A stretch of DNA of 64,000 nt from Candidatus Sulfotelmatobacter sp. (GTDB taxonomy: Bacteria; Vulcanimicrobiota; Vulcanimicrobiia; Vulcanimicrobiales; Vulcanimicrobiaceae), in contig DATJRY010000005.1 in NCBI GenBank assembly GCA_035504415.1, positions 1 to 64,000 of the forward strand, read 5' to 3'. The notes below the pieces were generated by a model, which did no database searches, was not told the DNA's origin, and saw only the letters and a program-made list of their open reading frames with translations. This document shows, one piece after another, positions 16,884 through 24,671 of this stretch; the first letter of the stretch is position 1; every line of letters begins with the position of its first letter. The translations under genes and the position numbers were made by a program.

Positions 16884-18401
16884 CTAGGCGTACTCCTCGA
16901 GGCCGGCCGGCTCGACGACGGCTTCGATCTGCTCGGGGTTCGACTTCCAGAACCCGTAGCTGAAAAAGAACACCAGCCCGACGACCAGCGCCAGCACGAA
17001 CCAGATCCAGGTCGTGCGCGAGAGCCCGAAGATCGCCAGGAACAGCGAGAACACGATTCCCAGGATCGGGAAGAGCGGGACGAACGGGACGCGGAACGCG
17101 CGCGGAATGTCGGGCTTGCGCGCGCGCAAGTAGAGCACGCCCGCGCACACGACCGTGAACGCGATCAGCGTGCCGATGTTGACCAGGTTGAGCAGCTCGT
17201 TGAGCGGGACGATCAGCGCCAGGATCGCGACCGCGATCCCGGTCAGCGCGGTCGTCGCGACCGGCGTCTTGAAGCGCGGGCTGACGTGCGCGACCGCCGG
17301 CGGCAGCATCTTGTCACGCGCCATCACGTAGAAGATGCGCGACTGTCCCAGCAGCGAGGCCAAGGCGACGCTGGTCGTGCCGGCGAGCACGCCGATCGTG
17401 ATCACCCAGGTCAGGATCGGGAGGTGCAGCGGCGCCAGCGCGTAGACCAGCGGGTCCTTGGCGGGGACGTGCGTCCACGGCACCGCGCCGACCAGCACGA
17501 TCGCGGTCGCGCAGTAGATCACCGTCCCGATCGCGAGCGCGCCGATCACGCCCAGCGGCACGTCGACTTGCGGGTTCTTGCATTCCTCGGCCGTCGTCGT
17601 CGCGGTGTCGAAGCCGATGTAGCTGAAGAACACGAACGCGGCGATCGGGATGATGCCGTACGGCTGTGAAGACTCGACCGCCCCGCCGAACGGCACCAGC
17701 GCGCCCCAACCCTTGGGGTTGAATTGGGCGAGGTTGGCGCCGTGGAACAGGAAGAAGCCGGCGATGATGAAGACGATCAGCGCGGAGATCTTCAGCACGA
17801 CGAAGACGTTGTTCGCGCTGGCGGACTCGCGAATCCCGATCGCCAGCAGCGCGCTGAGCGCGAGCACGAACGCCGCGCCGACCACGTCGCACTGCGAGTG
17901 GGCCAGGTCGTAGCTGCCGGGCAGCCACCACGGCCCGTTGATGACCAAGTTCGACTGCTGCGCCCAGGTCGGCAGCACCATGCCGATCCCCTTGCCCAGG
18001 TCCTGCACCGCGGCCGAGAACTGCTGCGCGACCGGCGCCGCGCTGATGCCGTACTCGAAGATCAGCGCGAAACCGATGATCCAGGCGAACAGCTTGCCCA
18101 TCGTGGCGTACGCGTAGGTGTAGGCGCTGCCGGCCACCGGGACCATCGCACCGAGCTCCGCGTAGCACAGCGCGGCGAAGAACGAGGTCAGTCCGGCGAT
18201 CAGATACGAGATGATCACCGAGGGGCCGGCGCCCTTGACGCCGGTCCCGATGGTGGTGAAGATGCCGCCGCCGATCATCGTGCCGAGCCCGATCGAGACC
18301 AGGTCCTTGGCCGTCAGCGCGCGCCGGAGCGTCTTGCTCTTGCTCTGCTCGCGCAGCTTCTCGACGGAACTGGTAGCAAACAGGCGGGAGGCAAACGACA
18401 T
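16884..18401 (-). CDS. APC-superfamily cationic amino acid permease
   Basis: 505 residues with about 12 membrane helices. The start LVSIGLGTMIGGGIFTTIGT is the conserved helix 1 of APC transporters, and FFSYIGFDTATTTAEECKNP carries the loop motif typical of the CAT/YfnA-like cationic amino acid group. ATG 18401 begins MSFASRLFATSSVEKLREQS, as in that family. It lies 40 bases after the pseudo-aldolase gene and upstream of the phosphoribulokinase on the same strand. Substrate is not determined by sequence. Confidence 0.9.
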   Translation of the reverse strand: MSFASRLFATSSVEKLREQSKSKTLRRALTAKDLVSIGLGTMIGGGIFTTIGTGVKGAGPSVIISYLIAGLTSFFAALCYAELGAMVPVAGSAYTYAYATMGKLFAWIIGFALIFEYGISAAPVAQQFSAAVQDLGKGIGMVLPTWAQQSNLVINGPWWLPGSYDLAHSQCDVVGAAFVLALSALLAIGIRESASANNVFVVLKISALIVFIIAGFFLFHGANLAQFNPKGWGALVPFGGAVESSQPYGIIPIAAFVFFSYIGFDTATTTAEECKNPQVDVPLGVIGALAIGTVIYCATAIVLVGAVPWTHVPAKDPLVYALAPLHLPILTWVITIGVLAGTTSVALASLLGQSRIFYVMARDKMLPPAVAHVSPRFKTPVATTALTGIAVAILALIVPLNELLNLVNIGTLIAFTVVCAGVLYLRARKPDIPRAFRVPFVPLFPILGIVFSLFLAIFGLSRTTWIWFVLALVVGLVFFFSYGFWKSNPEQIEAVVEPAGLEEYA

Positions 18402-18441
18402 TCCGGGGTGGCTTCGCAGGGGGCGCCCGTCCCCCTCCGGC

Positions 18442-19473
18442 TCAGGCTGCGAGTGGGAACGCGAGCGTCCGCGGGTCCTCGAGCTTCGCGCTGTACGCGC
18501 CGCACGCGGCAGCATTGGCGCAGTAGGCGCGGTGCAGCAGCAGCCGGCGCGCGTCGGCGACGCGCTCCTCGCGCCCGCGCCACGTCTCGAGCGCGGCGGT
18601 GCGCAGCGCGGCACCGTACGAGAACGTGAGCGGCCAGGGGCGCCGCCGCGGCATCGCGCGATTGAGCGCGCACAGCCGCTGCGCCGCCAGCGCCGGCGGT
18701 TGTCCGTCGATCAGAAACGCGATCCCCGCCACCGCGACCGGGACCGTCGCTCCGAGCACGCGCAGCGTCTCCGCCACGACCTCGGTGACGTCGTCGTTGG
18801 CCGGGGCGGACCGTCCGGCGGCCACCATGGTCGGTGCCAGCAGCAGCCCGTCGAACGCGACGCGTGCCGCGGCCAGCTCCGCAATCGTGCGGCGCAGGAC
18901 GCGCTCGGCCGACGCCGCCGCGACGGTGACGTCGTGATCGCCCTCGTCGCGCAGCTCGAGCTCCAGCACCGGGACGAGCCCGTTCTCTTGCGCCAGCGCG
19001 GCGCAGCGCGCCAAGGCGTGCGCGTTGGCCGCGACGGCCTCGTCGGACGGTTCGGCGCGAAACACGGCGCGCCAGGTTCCGAAGCCCGCGCCGAGCAGCG
19101 CGTACTCGGTCAGCCGGCGGCGCAGCCCGTCGAGCCCTTCGGTGACCGGCTCGCCGAGCGTCCCCGGCAACGGCGCGGCGCCGGCGTCGAGCGCGACGCC
19201 CGGCACGATCCCCCGCGCGCGCAGCGCCGCGACGACGCTGCCACGCGCGCCGGTGCTGCGGATCGACTCGTCCGAGAGGATCGCGCCGCCGGCGAAGCGC
19301 TCCCAGCCGGGCGCCTCGAGGGCGACCTCACGCCAGGCGCGCCGCACCTCCGCCGTGTCGGGCAGCTCGAGTGCCGCGAAACGGCGGCTGCGCGCCGGTT
19401 CGTCCAGCGCGACCACGCCGCGCCCGCCCGCGACCAGCGCGGCGGCCAACGCCGCGACGCGATCGGCCCTCAT
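18442..19473 (-). CDS. Class I fructose-bisphosphate aldolase-fold protein lacking catalytic lysines (pseudoenzyme)
   Basis: 343 residues that align end to end with class I aldolase: RGVVALDEPARSRRF (Asp24 = Asp33), LPGTLGEPVTEGLDGLRRR, ANAHALARCAALAQENGLVP, EGDHDVTVAAASAERVLRRT, LTFSYGAAL. The Schiff-base lysine site LLKPNMV reads LLAPTMV (Ala213); the FAKWR lysine is Thr133 (FGTWR); both lysines of KVDKG are lost (ALDAG, Ala97); the SYGRAL arginine is Ala288; and the phosphate-loop FLSGG reads FLIDG. The acidic pair ELE (171-173) remains. It should not cleave fructose-bisphosphate by the known mechanism. ATG 19473 overlaps the upstream pseudo-phosphoribulokinase stop (ATGA). The open frame and conserved core argue for a functional protein rather than a decaying gene. 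Confidence 0.85.
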   Translation of the reverse strand: MRADRVAALAAALVAGGRGVVALDEPARSRRFAALELPDTAEVRRAWREVALEAPGWERFAGGAILSDESIRSTGARGSVVAALRARGIVPGVALDAGAAPLPGTLGEPVTEGLDGLRRRLTEYALLGAGFGTWRAVFRAEPSDEAVAANAHALARCAALAQENGLVPVLELELRDEGDHDVTVAAASAERVLRRTIAELAAARVAFDGLLLAPTMVAAGRSAPANDDVTEVVAETLRVLGATVPVAVAGIAFLIDGQPPALAAQRLCALNRAMPRRRPWPLTFSYGAALRTAALETWRGREERVADARRLLLHRAYCANAAACGAYSAKLEDPRTLAFPLAA

Positions 19474-19814
19474 GCCGCCGCTCCCGCCCGCGCGCCCAGC
19501 GCGCGAGCGCGGTCCGCGACGAAGCGCACCGCGTCGCGCGCGCCGACCACGGTGCCGTCGCGCGCGACGATCCACACGCCGCCGTCGTACCGCACCCGCA
19601 GGTCGGCCAGGCGCGCTTCCGGGGCGACGCCCTCACCCTCGAGCCAGACGGTCAGATCGAAGGCGGCGCGGAGCGTCCGCGAGACGACGCTCCCCGAGCC
19701 GCGCACCACGCGCGCGTGGACGCCGCGCAGCTCGGCACCCAGGTCGGCGGCGAACGCGTGGATCTGCTCGGAGACGTCGCCGGCGACGGCGATCAAGATC
19801 GGTCGTGTAGGCAC
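19470..19814 (-). CDS. 114-residue phosphoribulokinase-derived protein without P-loop
   Basis: GTG start, 114 residues. Its first strand PTRPILIAVAGD aligns with MHRPIMVAVGGD of the neighbouring phosphoribulokinase, but the following residues are VSEQIH instead of SGTGKTT. The central part VVSRTLRAAFDLTVWLEGEG aligns with LYTRTLRSLFDVSVWLDPQ. The stretch between these blocks, including the substrate and lid region, is missing. The last 40 residues form two short strands and a helix. I infer a shrunken paralogue that cannot bind ATP through a Walker motif. It is translationally coupled to the pseudo-aldolase. Confidence 0.7.
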   Translation of the reverse strand: MPTRPILIAVAGDVSEQIHAFAADLGAELRGVHARVVRGSGSVVSRTLRAAFDLTVWLEGEGVAPEARLADLRVRYDGGVWIVARDGTVVGARDAVRFVADRARALGARAGAAA

Positions 19815-19823
19815 GCCACCACG

Positions 19824-19870
19824 CTACCGTCGCCGGGCAGCCCCGTCTCGCCGCGGTGCGCGAAACGGCC
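19824..19870 (-). promoter_or_regulatory. Second copy of the shared upstream element
   Basis: CTACCG (19824-19829), CGTCTCGCCG (19844-19853) and TGCGCGAAACGGCC (19857-19870). The first two are 10 and 30 bases from the GTG, as upstream of the phosphoribulokinase; the third is 9 bases closer. The rest of 19871-20034 shows no clear motif. Confidence 0.55.
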
Positions 19871-20034
19871 GAATCGCGGCGCGAAATGCGCACCGCCGGC
19901 CCCGGGCTCGCTCGATCACCTCCCCGACCAAAGCGCAGAAACCGTGTTCGAGCGCACGCCGGGCGTCAAACTAAGGTCAAGTCGGGCCAAGATGGTAGTC
20001 AGGTGGAGGGTTGTTTGCCGATATCTCGTGTAGC

Positions 20035-20697
20035 ATGGGAGCAGTGCAGCTCTTCGATCAGCTCTTCGGCAAGCGCGACTCGCTCTGGTTCGAAAACGGG
20101 GCTGCCGGCGCACGCCAAGGGAAGTTCCAAGCCATGGCCATCAGCGGCGGCCGTTCGGTCACCGTCATGGGCATGGCCCTGGCCCGCGAAGGGCTGGCGT
20201 TCGTCTCGCCGGTGCTCTTGGGCGAGCCCGAGCTGCAGATGACCTTGGCCGTCCGGGCCCGCCGGATCGCCACCCGCGTCCGCGTCGACCGGACCGAACC
20301 GATGAAGTCGCCCGACCGCATCGTGCACCGCTACTTCTGCAGCTTCATGGCGATCGCGGCCGACGATTGGGATGCGGTGGTCCGCTACGTCGAGAACAAG
20401 CCGGAACCGAAGACCGTCGAGTTCGCTCCGACCATCGACGACGATTTCCGCTCGCTGCCGATGTCGGTCCAGAACGACATCGTGCGCTACCTGGTGCGCC
20501 AAGGACGACTGCAGCCGCCGGGTCAGGGCCAAGCGCCGCTGATCCGCGTCGAGACCAGCGCCCCGCGCGACCTCGGCAACGGCCGCGTCGCGCGCGACGT
20601 GCTGATCCACAGCCGCATCACCAAGCACCAAGAGACGCACTCGTTCGACACGCGGTTCCGCGTCTTCTCGACCAACCAAGTCCAAGCGCTCGACTGA
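20035..20697 (+). CDS. Hypothetical protein, possibly PilZ-like
   Basis: 220 residues from ATG 20035 (MGAVQLFDQLFGKRDS); a TTG at 20011 would add eight. The region from about residue 30 to 125 is beta-rich, with GMALAREGLAFVSP where PilZ domains have their DxSxxG turn, then strands ending in VHRYFCSFMAIAADDWDAVV, which resembles a PilZ ending. The N-terminal RxxxR arginines of c-di-GMP binders are not obvious, so binding is doubtful. The C-terminal 60 residues form another beta-rich piece. It is divergent from the pseudo-phosphoribulokinase gene and convergent with the LytTR regulator. Confidence 0.5.
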   Translation: MGAVQLFDQLFGKRDSLWFENGAAGARQGKFQAMAISGGRSVTVMGMALAREGLAFVSPVLLGEPELQMTLAVRARRIATRVRVDRTEPMKSPDRIVHRYFCSFMAIAADDWDAVVRYVENKPEPKTVEFAPTIDDDFRSLPMSVQNDIVRYLVRQGRLQPPGQGQAPLIRVETSAPRDLGNGRVARDVLIHSRITKHQETHSFDTRFRVFSTNQVQALD

Positions 20698-20703
20698 CGA
20701 TCC

Positions 20704-21423
20704 CTAGAGGCCGAGTGCCCTTCTGACCGCCGGGAGGTATCCGCGCGAGACGGGGACCTCGCTGCGCTGCTTGTCGTCGACGCGCAGCAGGTACGTGCCG
20801 CCGAAATAGGGCTCCACCTCGGTCACCCGCTCGGGGTTGACCAGGTAGGCGCGATGCACGCGCAGGAACCCGGCCGGCTCGAGCCGCCCGGCCGCGTCGG
20901 CCAGCGCGCCTTTCCAGCGCAGCTCGCCGTCGAACAAGCGCGCGGTCACGACGTGACCGTTGGCCTGCACGTAGCGGATCTCGGCGATCTTCACGAGGCG
21001 CGTGCGCTCGCCGTCCTCGAGCGCGACGCGCGAGAGCGGCTTGCCCGCGTCGCGCGCCACCGCGCCGCGCGAGGCGCGCAGCCGCTCGATGGTGCGCGCC
21101 AAACGTTCCTGCGAGACCGGCTTGACGACGTAGTCGGCCGCCGCCAACTCGAACGCGTCGACCGCGTGCGTATCGTGCGCGGTGACGAACACGACCTGCG
21201 GCGCGGCCGGCATCGCGTTGATGACCTTCGTCGCCTCCAAGCCGCTGAGCCCCGGCAAGTTGATGTCCAGGAAGACGACGTCGTACGGCTGGGCGGCCAA
21301 CGCCGCCAGCGCTTCGACGGCGTCGCCGGCCTCGGCGATCTCGACGTCGTCGGCGACCGTGCCGAGCACGTAGACCAGCTCGCTGCGCACCAGCGGTTCG
21401 TCGTCGACGATCAGCGCGCGCAT
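20704..21423 (-). CDS. LytTR-family response regulator
   Basis: 239 residues. The receiver domain (1-120) begins MRALIVDDEPLVRSELVYVL with phospho-acceptor Asp in VVFLDINLPGLSGLEA, the Thr switch in VVFVTAHD and Lys in YVVKPVS. The LytTR DNA-binding domain (about 140-239) has IRYVQANGHVVTARLFDG and FLRVHRAYLVNPERVTEVEP. It pairs with the LytS-type kinase just upstream, whose stop overlaps this ATG (TGATG). Family members bind imperfect direct repeats upstream of cell-surface or metabolic genes; its targets are unknown here. Confidence 0.93.
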   Translation of the reverse strand: MRALIVDDEPLVRSELVYVLGTVADDVEIAEAGDAVEALAALAAQPYDVVFLDINLPGLSGLEATKVINAMPAAPQVVFVTAHDTHAVDAFELAAADYVVKPVSQERLARTIERLRASRGAVARDAGKPLSRVALEDGERTRLVKIAEIRYVQANGHVVTARLFDGELRWKGALADAAGRLEPAGFLRVHRAYLVNPERVTEVEPYFGGTYLLRVDDKQRSEVPVSRGYLPAVRRALGL

Positions 21424-22490
21424 CAGCGCGCCGCTGCCGGCATCGACGCGGGCACGTAGAAGCGCACCGTCGTCCCCGCGCCCGGCCGGCTCGTCACCCG
21501 CAGCCCGCTGGCCGGACCGAACAGCTTGGTCAGGCGCTGGTTGACGTTGTCCATCCCGATGCCGTTGCCGCTCGGAACCGCCGTGCCGGGCGAGAAGCCG
21601 ACGCCGTCGTCGCTGACGGTGATCTCCGTCCCCTCGCCTGCCGGACGCGCCCCGATGCGCACCGTGCCGCGGCCGCCCTTGGGCGCCAGGCCGTGTCCGA
21701 TCGCGTTCTCGACCAGCGGCTGCACCGAGAGCACCGGTACGGGCGCGACGCGCGCGCGCGGATCGACCTCGAACGCGACGTGCAGTCCGGCGAAGCGCGC
21801 GTGCTCGAAGCGCAGGTACTGCTCGACGTGCTCGAGCTCCTCGTCGAGCGAGACGAACTCGCTGTGCGGCGCGAGCGAGTCGCGGAAGTACTCGGCGAAG
21901 TCGACCACGAGGTCGTGCGCGCGAACGGGATCGGTGCGGGTCAACGACGCGATCGTCGTCAGCGTGTTGAACAAGAAATGCGGCGAGACGCGCGCGCGCA
22001 GCGCGTCGAGCTCGGCCTTGGTGACCAGCGCCTCGCGCGCGTCGAGCTCCGCCGCTTCGAGCGAGACCGAGAACACGCGCGCCAAACCGATCGCGACCCG
22101 TTCGTCGTCGGCCTCGATCGGCGTGCCGGCGCGGTACAGCTTGAGCGCGCCGACGACGGTCCCGCGCACGACGAACGGCGCGATCGTCACCGACGTGAGC
22201 GGACAGGTCGCCTCCGGACACCCGATCTCCTCGCGCGCCCGTGCGGTGATGACCTCGCCGGTTGAAAGCGCGCGGTGGGTCAAGCCCGTCAACGAAGGGC
22301 CACCGACCAGATGATGGTCCTCGCCGCGTCCGACGTACGCCAACACGTGCTCGACGTCGACGACGGCGCACGCGTCCAGGCTCAAGTTCTCGTAGAGCAA
22401 GCGCGCGGTGAACCCGGCGGACTCCGGGCCCAGGCCGCCGCGCAGGTGCGGGATCGCTTCGACCACCAGGTCCAGGACGTTATGGCTCAT
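21423..22490 (-). CDS. LytS/YehU-type cytoplasmic sensor histidine kinase
   Basis: 355 residues. A GAF-like sensor (about 10-160, containing CPEATCPLTSVTIAPFVVRG with two cysteines) precedes the His_kinase domain with SPHFLFNTLTTIASL (phospho-His) and an HATPase domain with VQPLVENAIGHGL, SDDGVGF and GNGIGMDNVNQRL. There are no membrane segments, so it senses a cytoplasmic signal, unlike classical LytS. ATG 22490 is only 18 bases from the divergent comB start. It is coupled to its LytTR regulator. Confidence 0.92.
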   Translation of the reverse strand: MSHNVLDLVVEAIPHLRGGLGPESAGFTARLLYENLSLDACAVVDVEHVLAYVGRGEDHHLVGGPSLTGLTHRALSTGEVITARAREEIGCPEATCPLTSVTIAPFVVRGTVVGALKLYRAGTPIEADDERVAIGLARVFSVSLEAAELDAREALVTKAELDALRARVSPHFLFNTLTTIASLTRTDPVRAHDLVVDFAEYFRDSLAPHSEFVSLDEELEHVEQYLRFEHARFAGLHVAFEVDPRARVAPVPVLSVQPLVENAIGHGLAPKGGRGTVRIGARPAGEGTEITVSDDGVGFSPGTAVPSGNGIGMDNVNQRLTKLFGPASGLRVTSRPGAGTTVRFYVPASMPAAAR

Positions 22491-22508
22491 GAGGCGCAGT
22501 AGCGCCGG

Positions 22509-23237
22509 ATGCGCCGCTCGATCGACGTCCTCCTCGCACCGCCCTGGCCCCCGGAGAACCTGCGCGGTACGCAGACGGTCGTGTTCGACGTGCTGCGCGC
22601 GACCTCGACGATCGCCGCCGCGCTGGCCAACGGCGCGTCCGGGGTCATCCCGGTCGTCGAGCCCGACGAGGCCGTCGCGCTCGGCGCGCGGCTGGGCCGC
22701 GATCGCGTGCTGCTGTGCGGCGAACGCAACGTGACCCGCTTGGCGGGCTTCGACCTGGGCAACTCGCCGGCGGCGATGACGCCCGACGTCGTCACCGGCA
22801 AGACGATCGTGATGACGACGACCAACGGCACGCGCGCGATCCGCGCCGCCGCGAACGCGCAGGCCGCGTCGGTTCGAACCTGTGCGCTGCTCAACCGCAC
22901 CGCCGTCGCGGACGCGCTCGCCGTCGACGACGGCCCGATCGCGATCGTCTGCTCGGGCGAGAAGGGTGCGTTCGCGTTCGAAGACGCCATCGGCGCCGGC
23001 GCGCTGGTCGACGCGCTGCTCTCGCTGATCGACGAACCGGAGCTGCACGACGGAGCGCGAGCCGCGGCGTTGCTGTACCGTTCGGTCGCGAGCCGTTTGG
23101 CCGACGCGATCGCCAGTTCCGACCATGCGCAAGAGATCGCCGCCAAGGGCTTCGCCGCCGACTTGACGCGCTGCGCGGCGCTCGACCGTCTCGCCGTGGT
23201 GCCGACGCTGCGCGAGGGCGTGCTGACGGCCGGCTGA
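22509..23237 (+). CDS. comB: 2-phosphosulfolactate phosphatase-family protein (ComB-like)
   Basis: 242 residues. TQTVVFDVLRATSTIAAALA and IVMTTTNGTRAIRAA are the two family signatures, with GERN and FDLGNSP between them. ComB hydrolyses 2-phosphosulfolactate to sulfolactate in coenzyme M synthesis in archaea; many bacteria carry homologues without the rest of the pathway, so the substrate here may differ. The start lies 18 bases from the divergent kinase gene, so their promoters must overlap coding sequence or the mRNAs are near-leaderless. Confidence 0.88.
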   Translation: MRRSIDVLLAPPWPPENLRGTQTVVFDVLRATSTIAAALANGASGVIPVVEPDEAVALGARLGRDRVLLCGERNVTRLAGFDLGNSPAAMTPDVVTGKTIVMTTTNGTRAIRAAANAQAASVRTCALLNRTAVADALAVDDGPIAIVCSGEKGAFAFEDAIGAGALVDALLSLIDEPELHDGARAAALLYRSVASRLADAIASSDHAQEIAAKGFAADLTRCAALDRLAVVPTLREGVLTAG

Positions 23238-23309
23238 CGCCGGCTTCTCATCGAATTCTCTCGTGCGCACGCAGGCGCCGCACGGGGCGGCGCGGGAGTA
23301 GTCGCGATC

Positions 23310-24671
23310 GTGCTGCCCATCGTGTTGGCGCTCGCCGTCTCGAGCGCGGCGCCGTTGTCGGCGTTCGCCGCCTCAGACCCGGTCTACGCGACGGTCACCA
23401 TCGGCGGAATGACGAGCAGCGGACGCGCGGGCTCGGCAGAGTTCGGTGCCGGCGAGATCGTCGCGCGGCGCGCCGACGGGACGCTGCTGGTGCTGACCGC
23501 GAAGCACGTCGTCGCCGACCTGGCGGCGCCGCGCGTGTACTTACGCGACGACGTGCCGACCGGCAGTTGGGTGCAGCGCTTCTTCTCACCGCGGACCGGA
23601 CGCGCCGCGGCGATCGTCGCCGTCGCGCGCGCGCAGGATCTCGCCTTGCTCGCGGTGCGCCCGCTGCCTGGCGACCGGTACGCGATCGCGCGCTTCGGCG
23701 ACGATCAACCGGCGGGCGGCACCGTGATCGGCGATCCGTACGGCGCCGCCTGGACGACCTCGACCTTCGCGCTGCTGGACGCGCCGCCCGGCGAGCTGCT
23801 CGTGCGCTGCGCGCGCTGCGGCCCGGGCGATTCCGGCGGCGGCGTCTTCGACGCCGACGGACGGCTGGCGGGGATCCTCATCCAGCGACAGACGCGCATC
23901 GTCGACGGCCGTTCCGACGCGACCGGCGTCTTCAAGGCGATCGCATTGGCGCCGGTGCGGCGTTTCGTCGCCGGCGTCGCGCCGCGACGGATCCCGGCAC
24001 GCGCGCTCGCGAACGCCGGCGGCGTCGCGAACAGCGCGGCCTGGGCGCGCTTTCGCGCCGCTCGCGGCGGTCCGGAGCGCTCAATCCGCCGGCGCGTCCT
24101 CCAGCAGCCCCGCTTTCGCGAGGTTGGTGAGCAGCGTCTGCACGTCGTCCCACGCGTAGGCCGCACCGTTGTCGCTCCACTGCGCGGCGTCGGCGGCGCG
24201 GAACTCGCGCGCGGCCAGGACGCGGCGCACGAAGTGCACCGCCGGCCCGACCAGCTCCAGCTCGCGGTTCGTCCCGATCAAGAGGCACAGCGTCCGGCCG
24301 CCGTCGGCCAGCGTCGCGGTGAGGTTCCCGTCGGAGCGCACGCGCAGGCGCTGCTCCGGCTGCACCGGCGTCGTCACGTGCGCCTGCGCCAGCGGCATCG
24401 CGGCGGCGACGGTGCCGTTTTGCACGAACGACTGCCACAGCCGCACGACCGCGGCCGCGTCGCCGCTGAGCGATTGCAACACCTCGGCCGCGCGCGCCAG
24501 CTGCGCCGAGATCGCGGCGACGCCGTCGGCGTCGACCTCGCCCGGCGTCGCGCCGGGCAGCACCGGCGCGGGTCCGCGCCAACCCGCTTCGGGCAACAAC
24601 GCCGCGTCGAGCAGCTTGCCGACCAGCTGCGTGTACGAAACCGGCGTGAACGAAAGGTTGAGCGCCAGTGA
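23310..24671 (+). CDS. Secreted trypsin-like serine protease with open frame running antisense to the next gene
   Basis: GTG 23310 gives a signal peptide (LPIVLALAVSSAAPLSAFA). The protease domain spans about residues 25-245 with an intact triad: His66 (LTAKHVVADL), Asp110 (RAQDLALLAV) and Ser175 (CGPGDSGGGVF), with a likely CARC pair. The domain ends near 24080, but no stop occurs until 24671, so the frame continues for about 196 arginine-rich residues antisense to the cupin gene. Either the protein really has this tail or an indel hides the natural stop. The call is firm for the protease and weak for the tail. Confidence 0.75.
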   Translation: MLPIVLALAVSSAAPLSAFAASDPVYATVTIGGMTSSGRAGSAEFGAGEIVARRADGTLLVLTAKHVVADLAAPRVYLRDDVPTGSWVQRFFSPRTGRAAAIVAVARAQDLALLAVRPLPGDRYAIARFGDDQPAGGTVIGDPYGAAWTTSTFALLDAPPGELLVRCARCGPGDSGGGVFDADGRLAGILIQRQTRIVDGRSDATGVFKAIALAPVRRFVAGVAPRRIPARALANAGGVANSAAWARFRAARGGPERSIRRRVLQQPRFREVGEQRLHVVPRVGRTVVAPLRGVGGAELARGQDAAHEVHRRPDQLQLAVRPDQEAQRPAAVGQRRGEVPVGAHAQALLRLHRRRHVRLRQRHRGGDGAVLHERLPQPHDRGRVAAERLQHLGRARQLRRDRGDAVGVDLARRRAGQHRRGSAPTRFGQQRRVEQLADQLRVRNRRERKVERQ

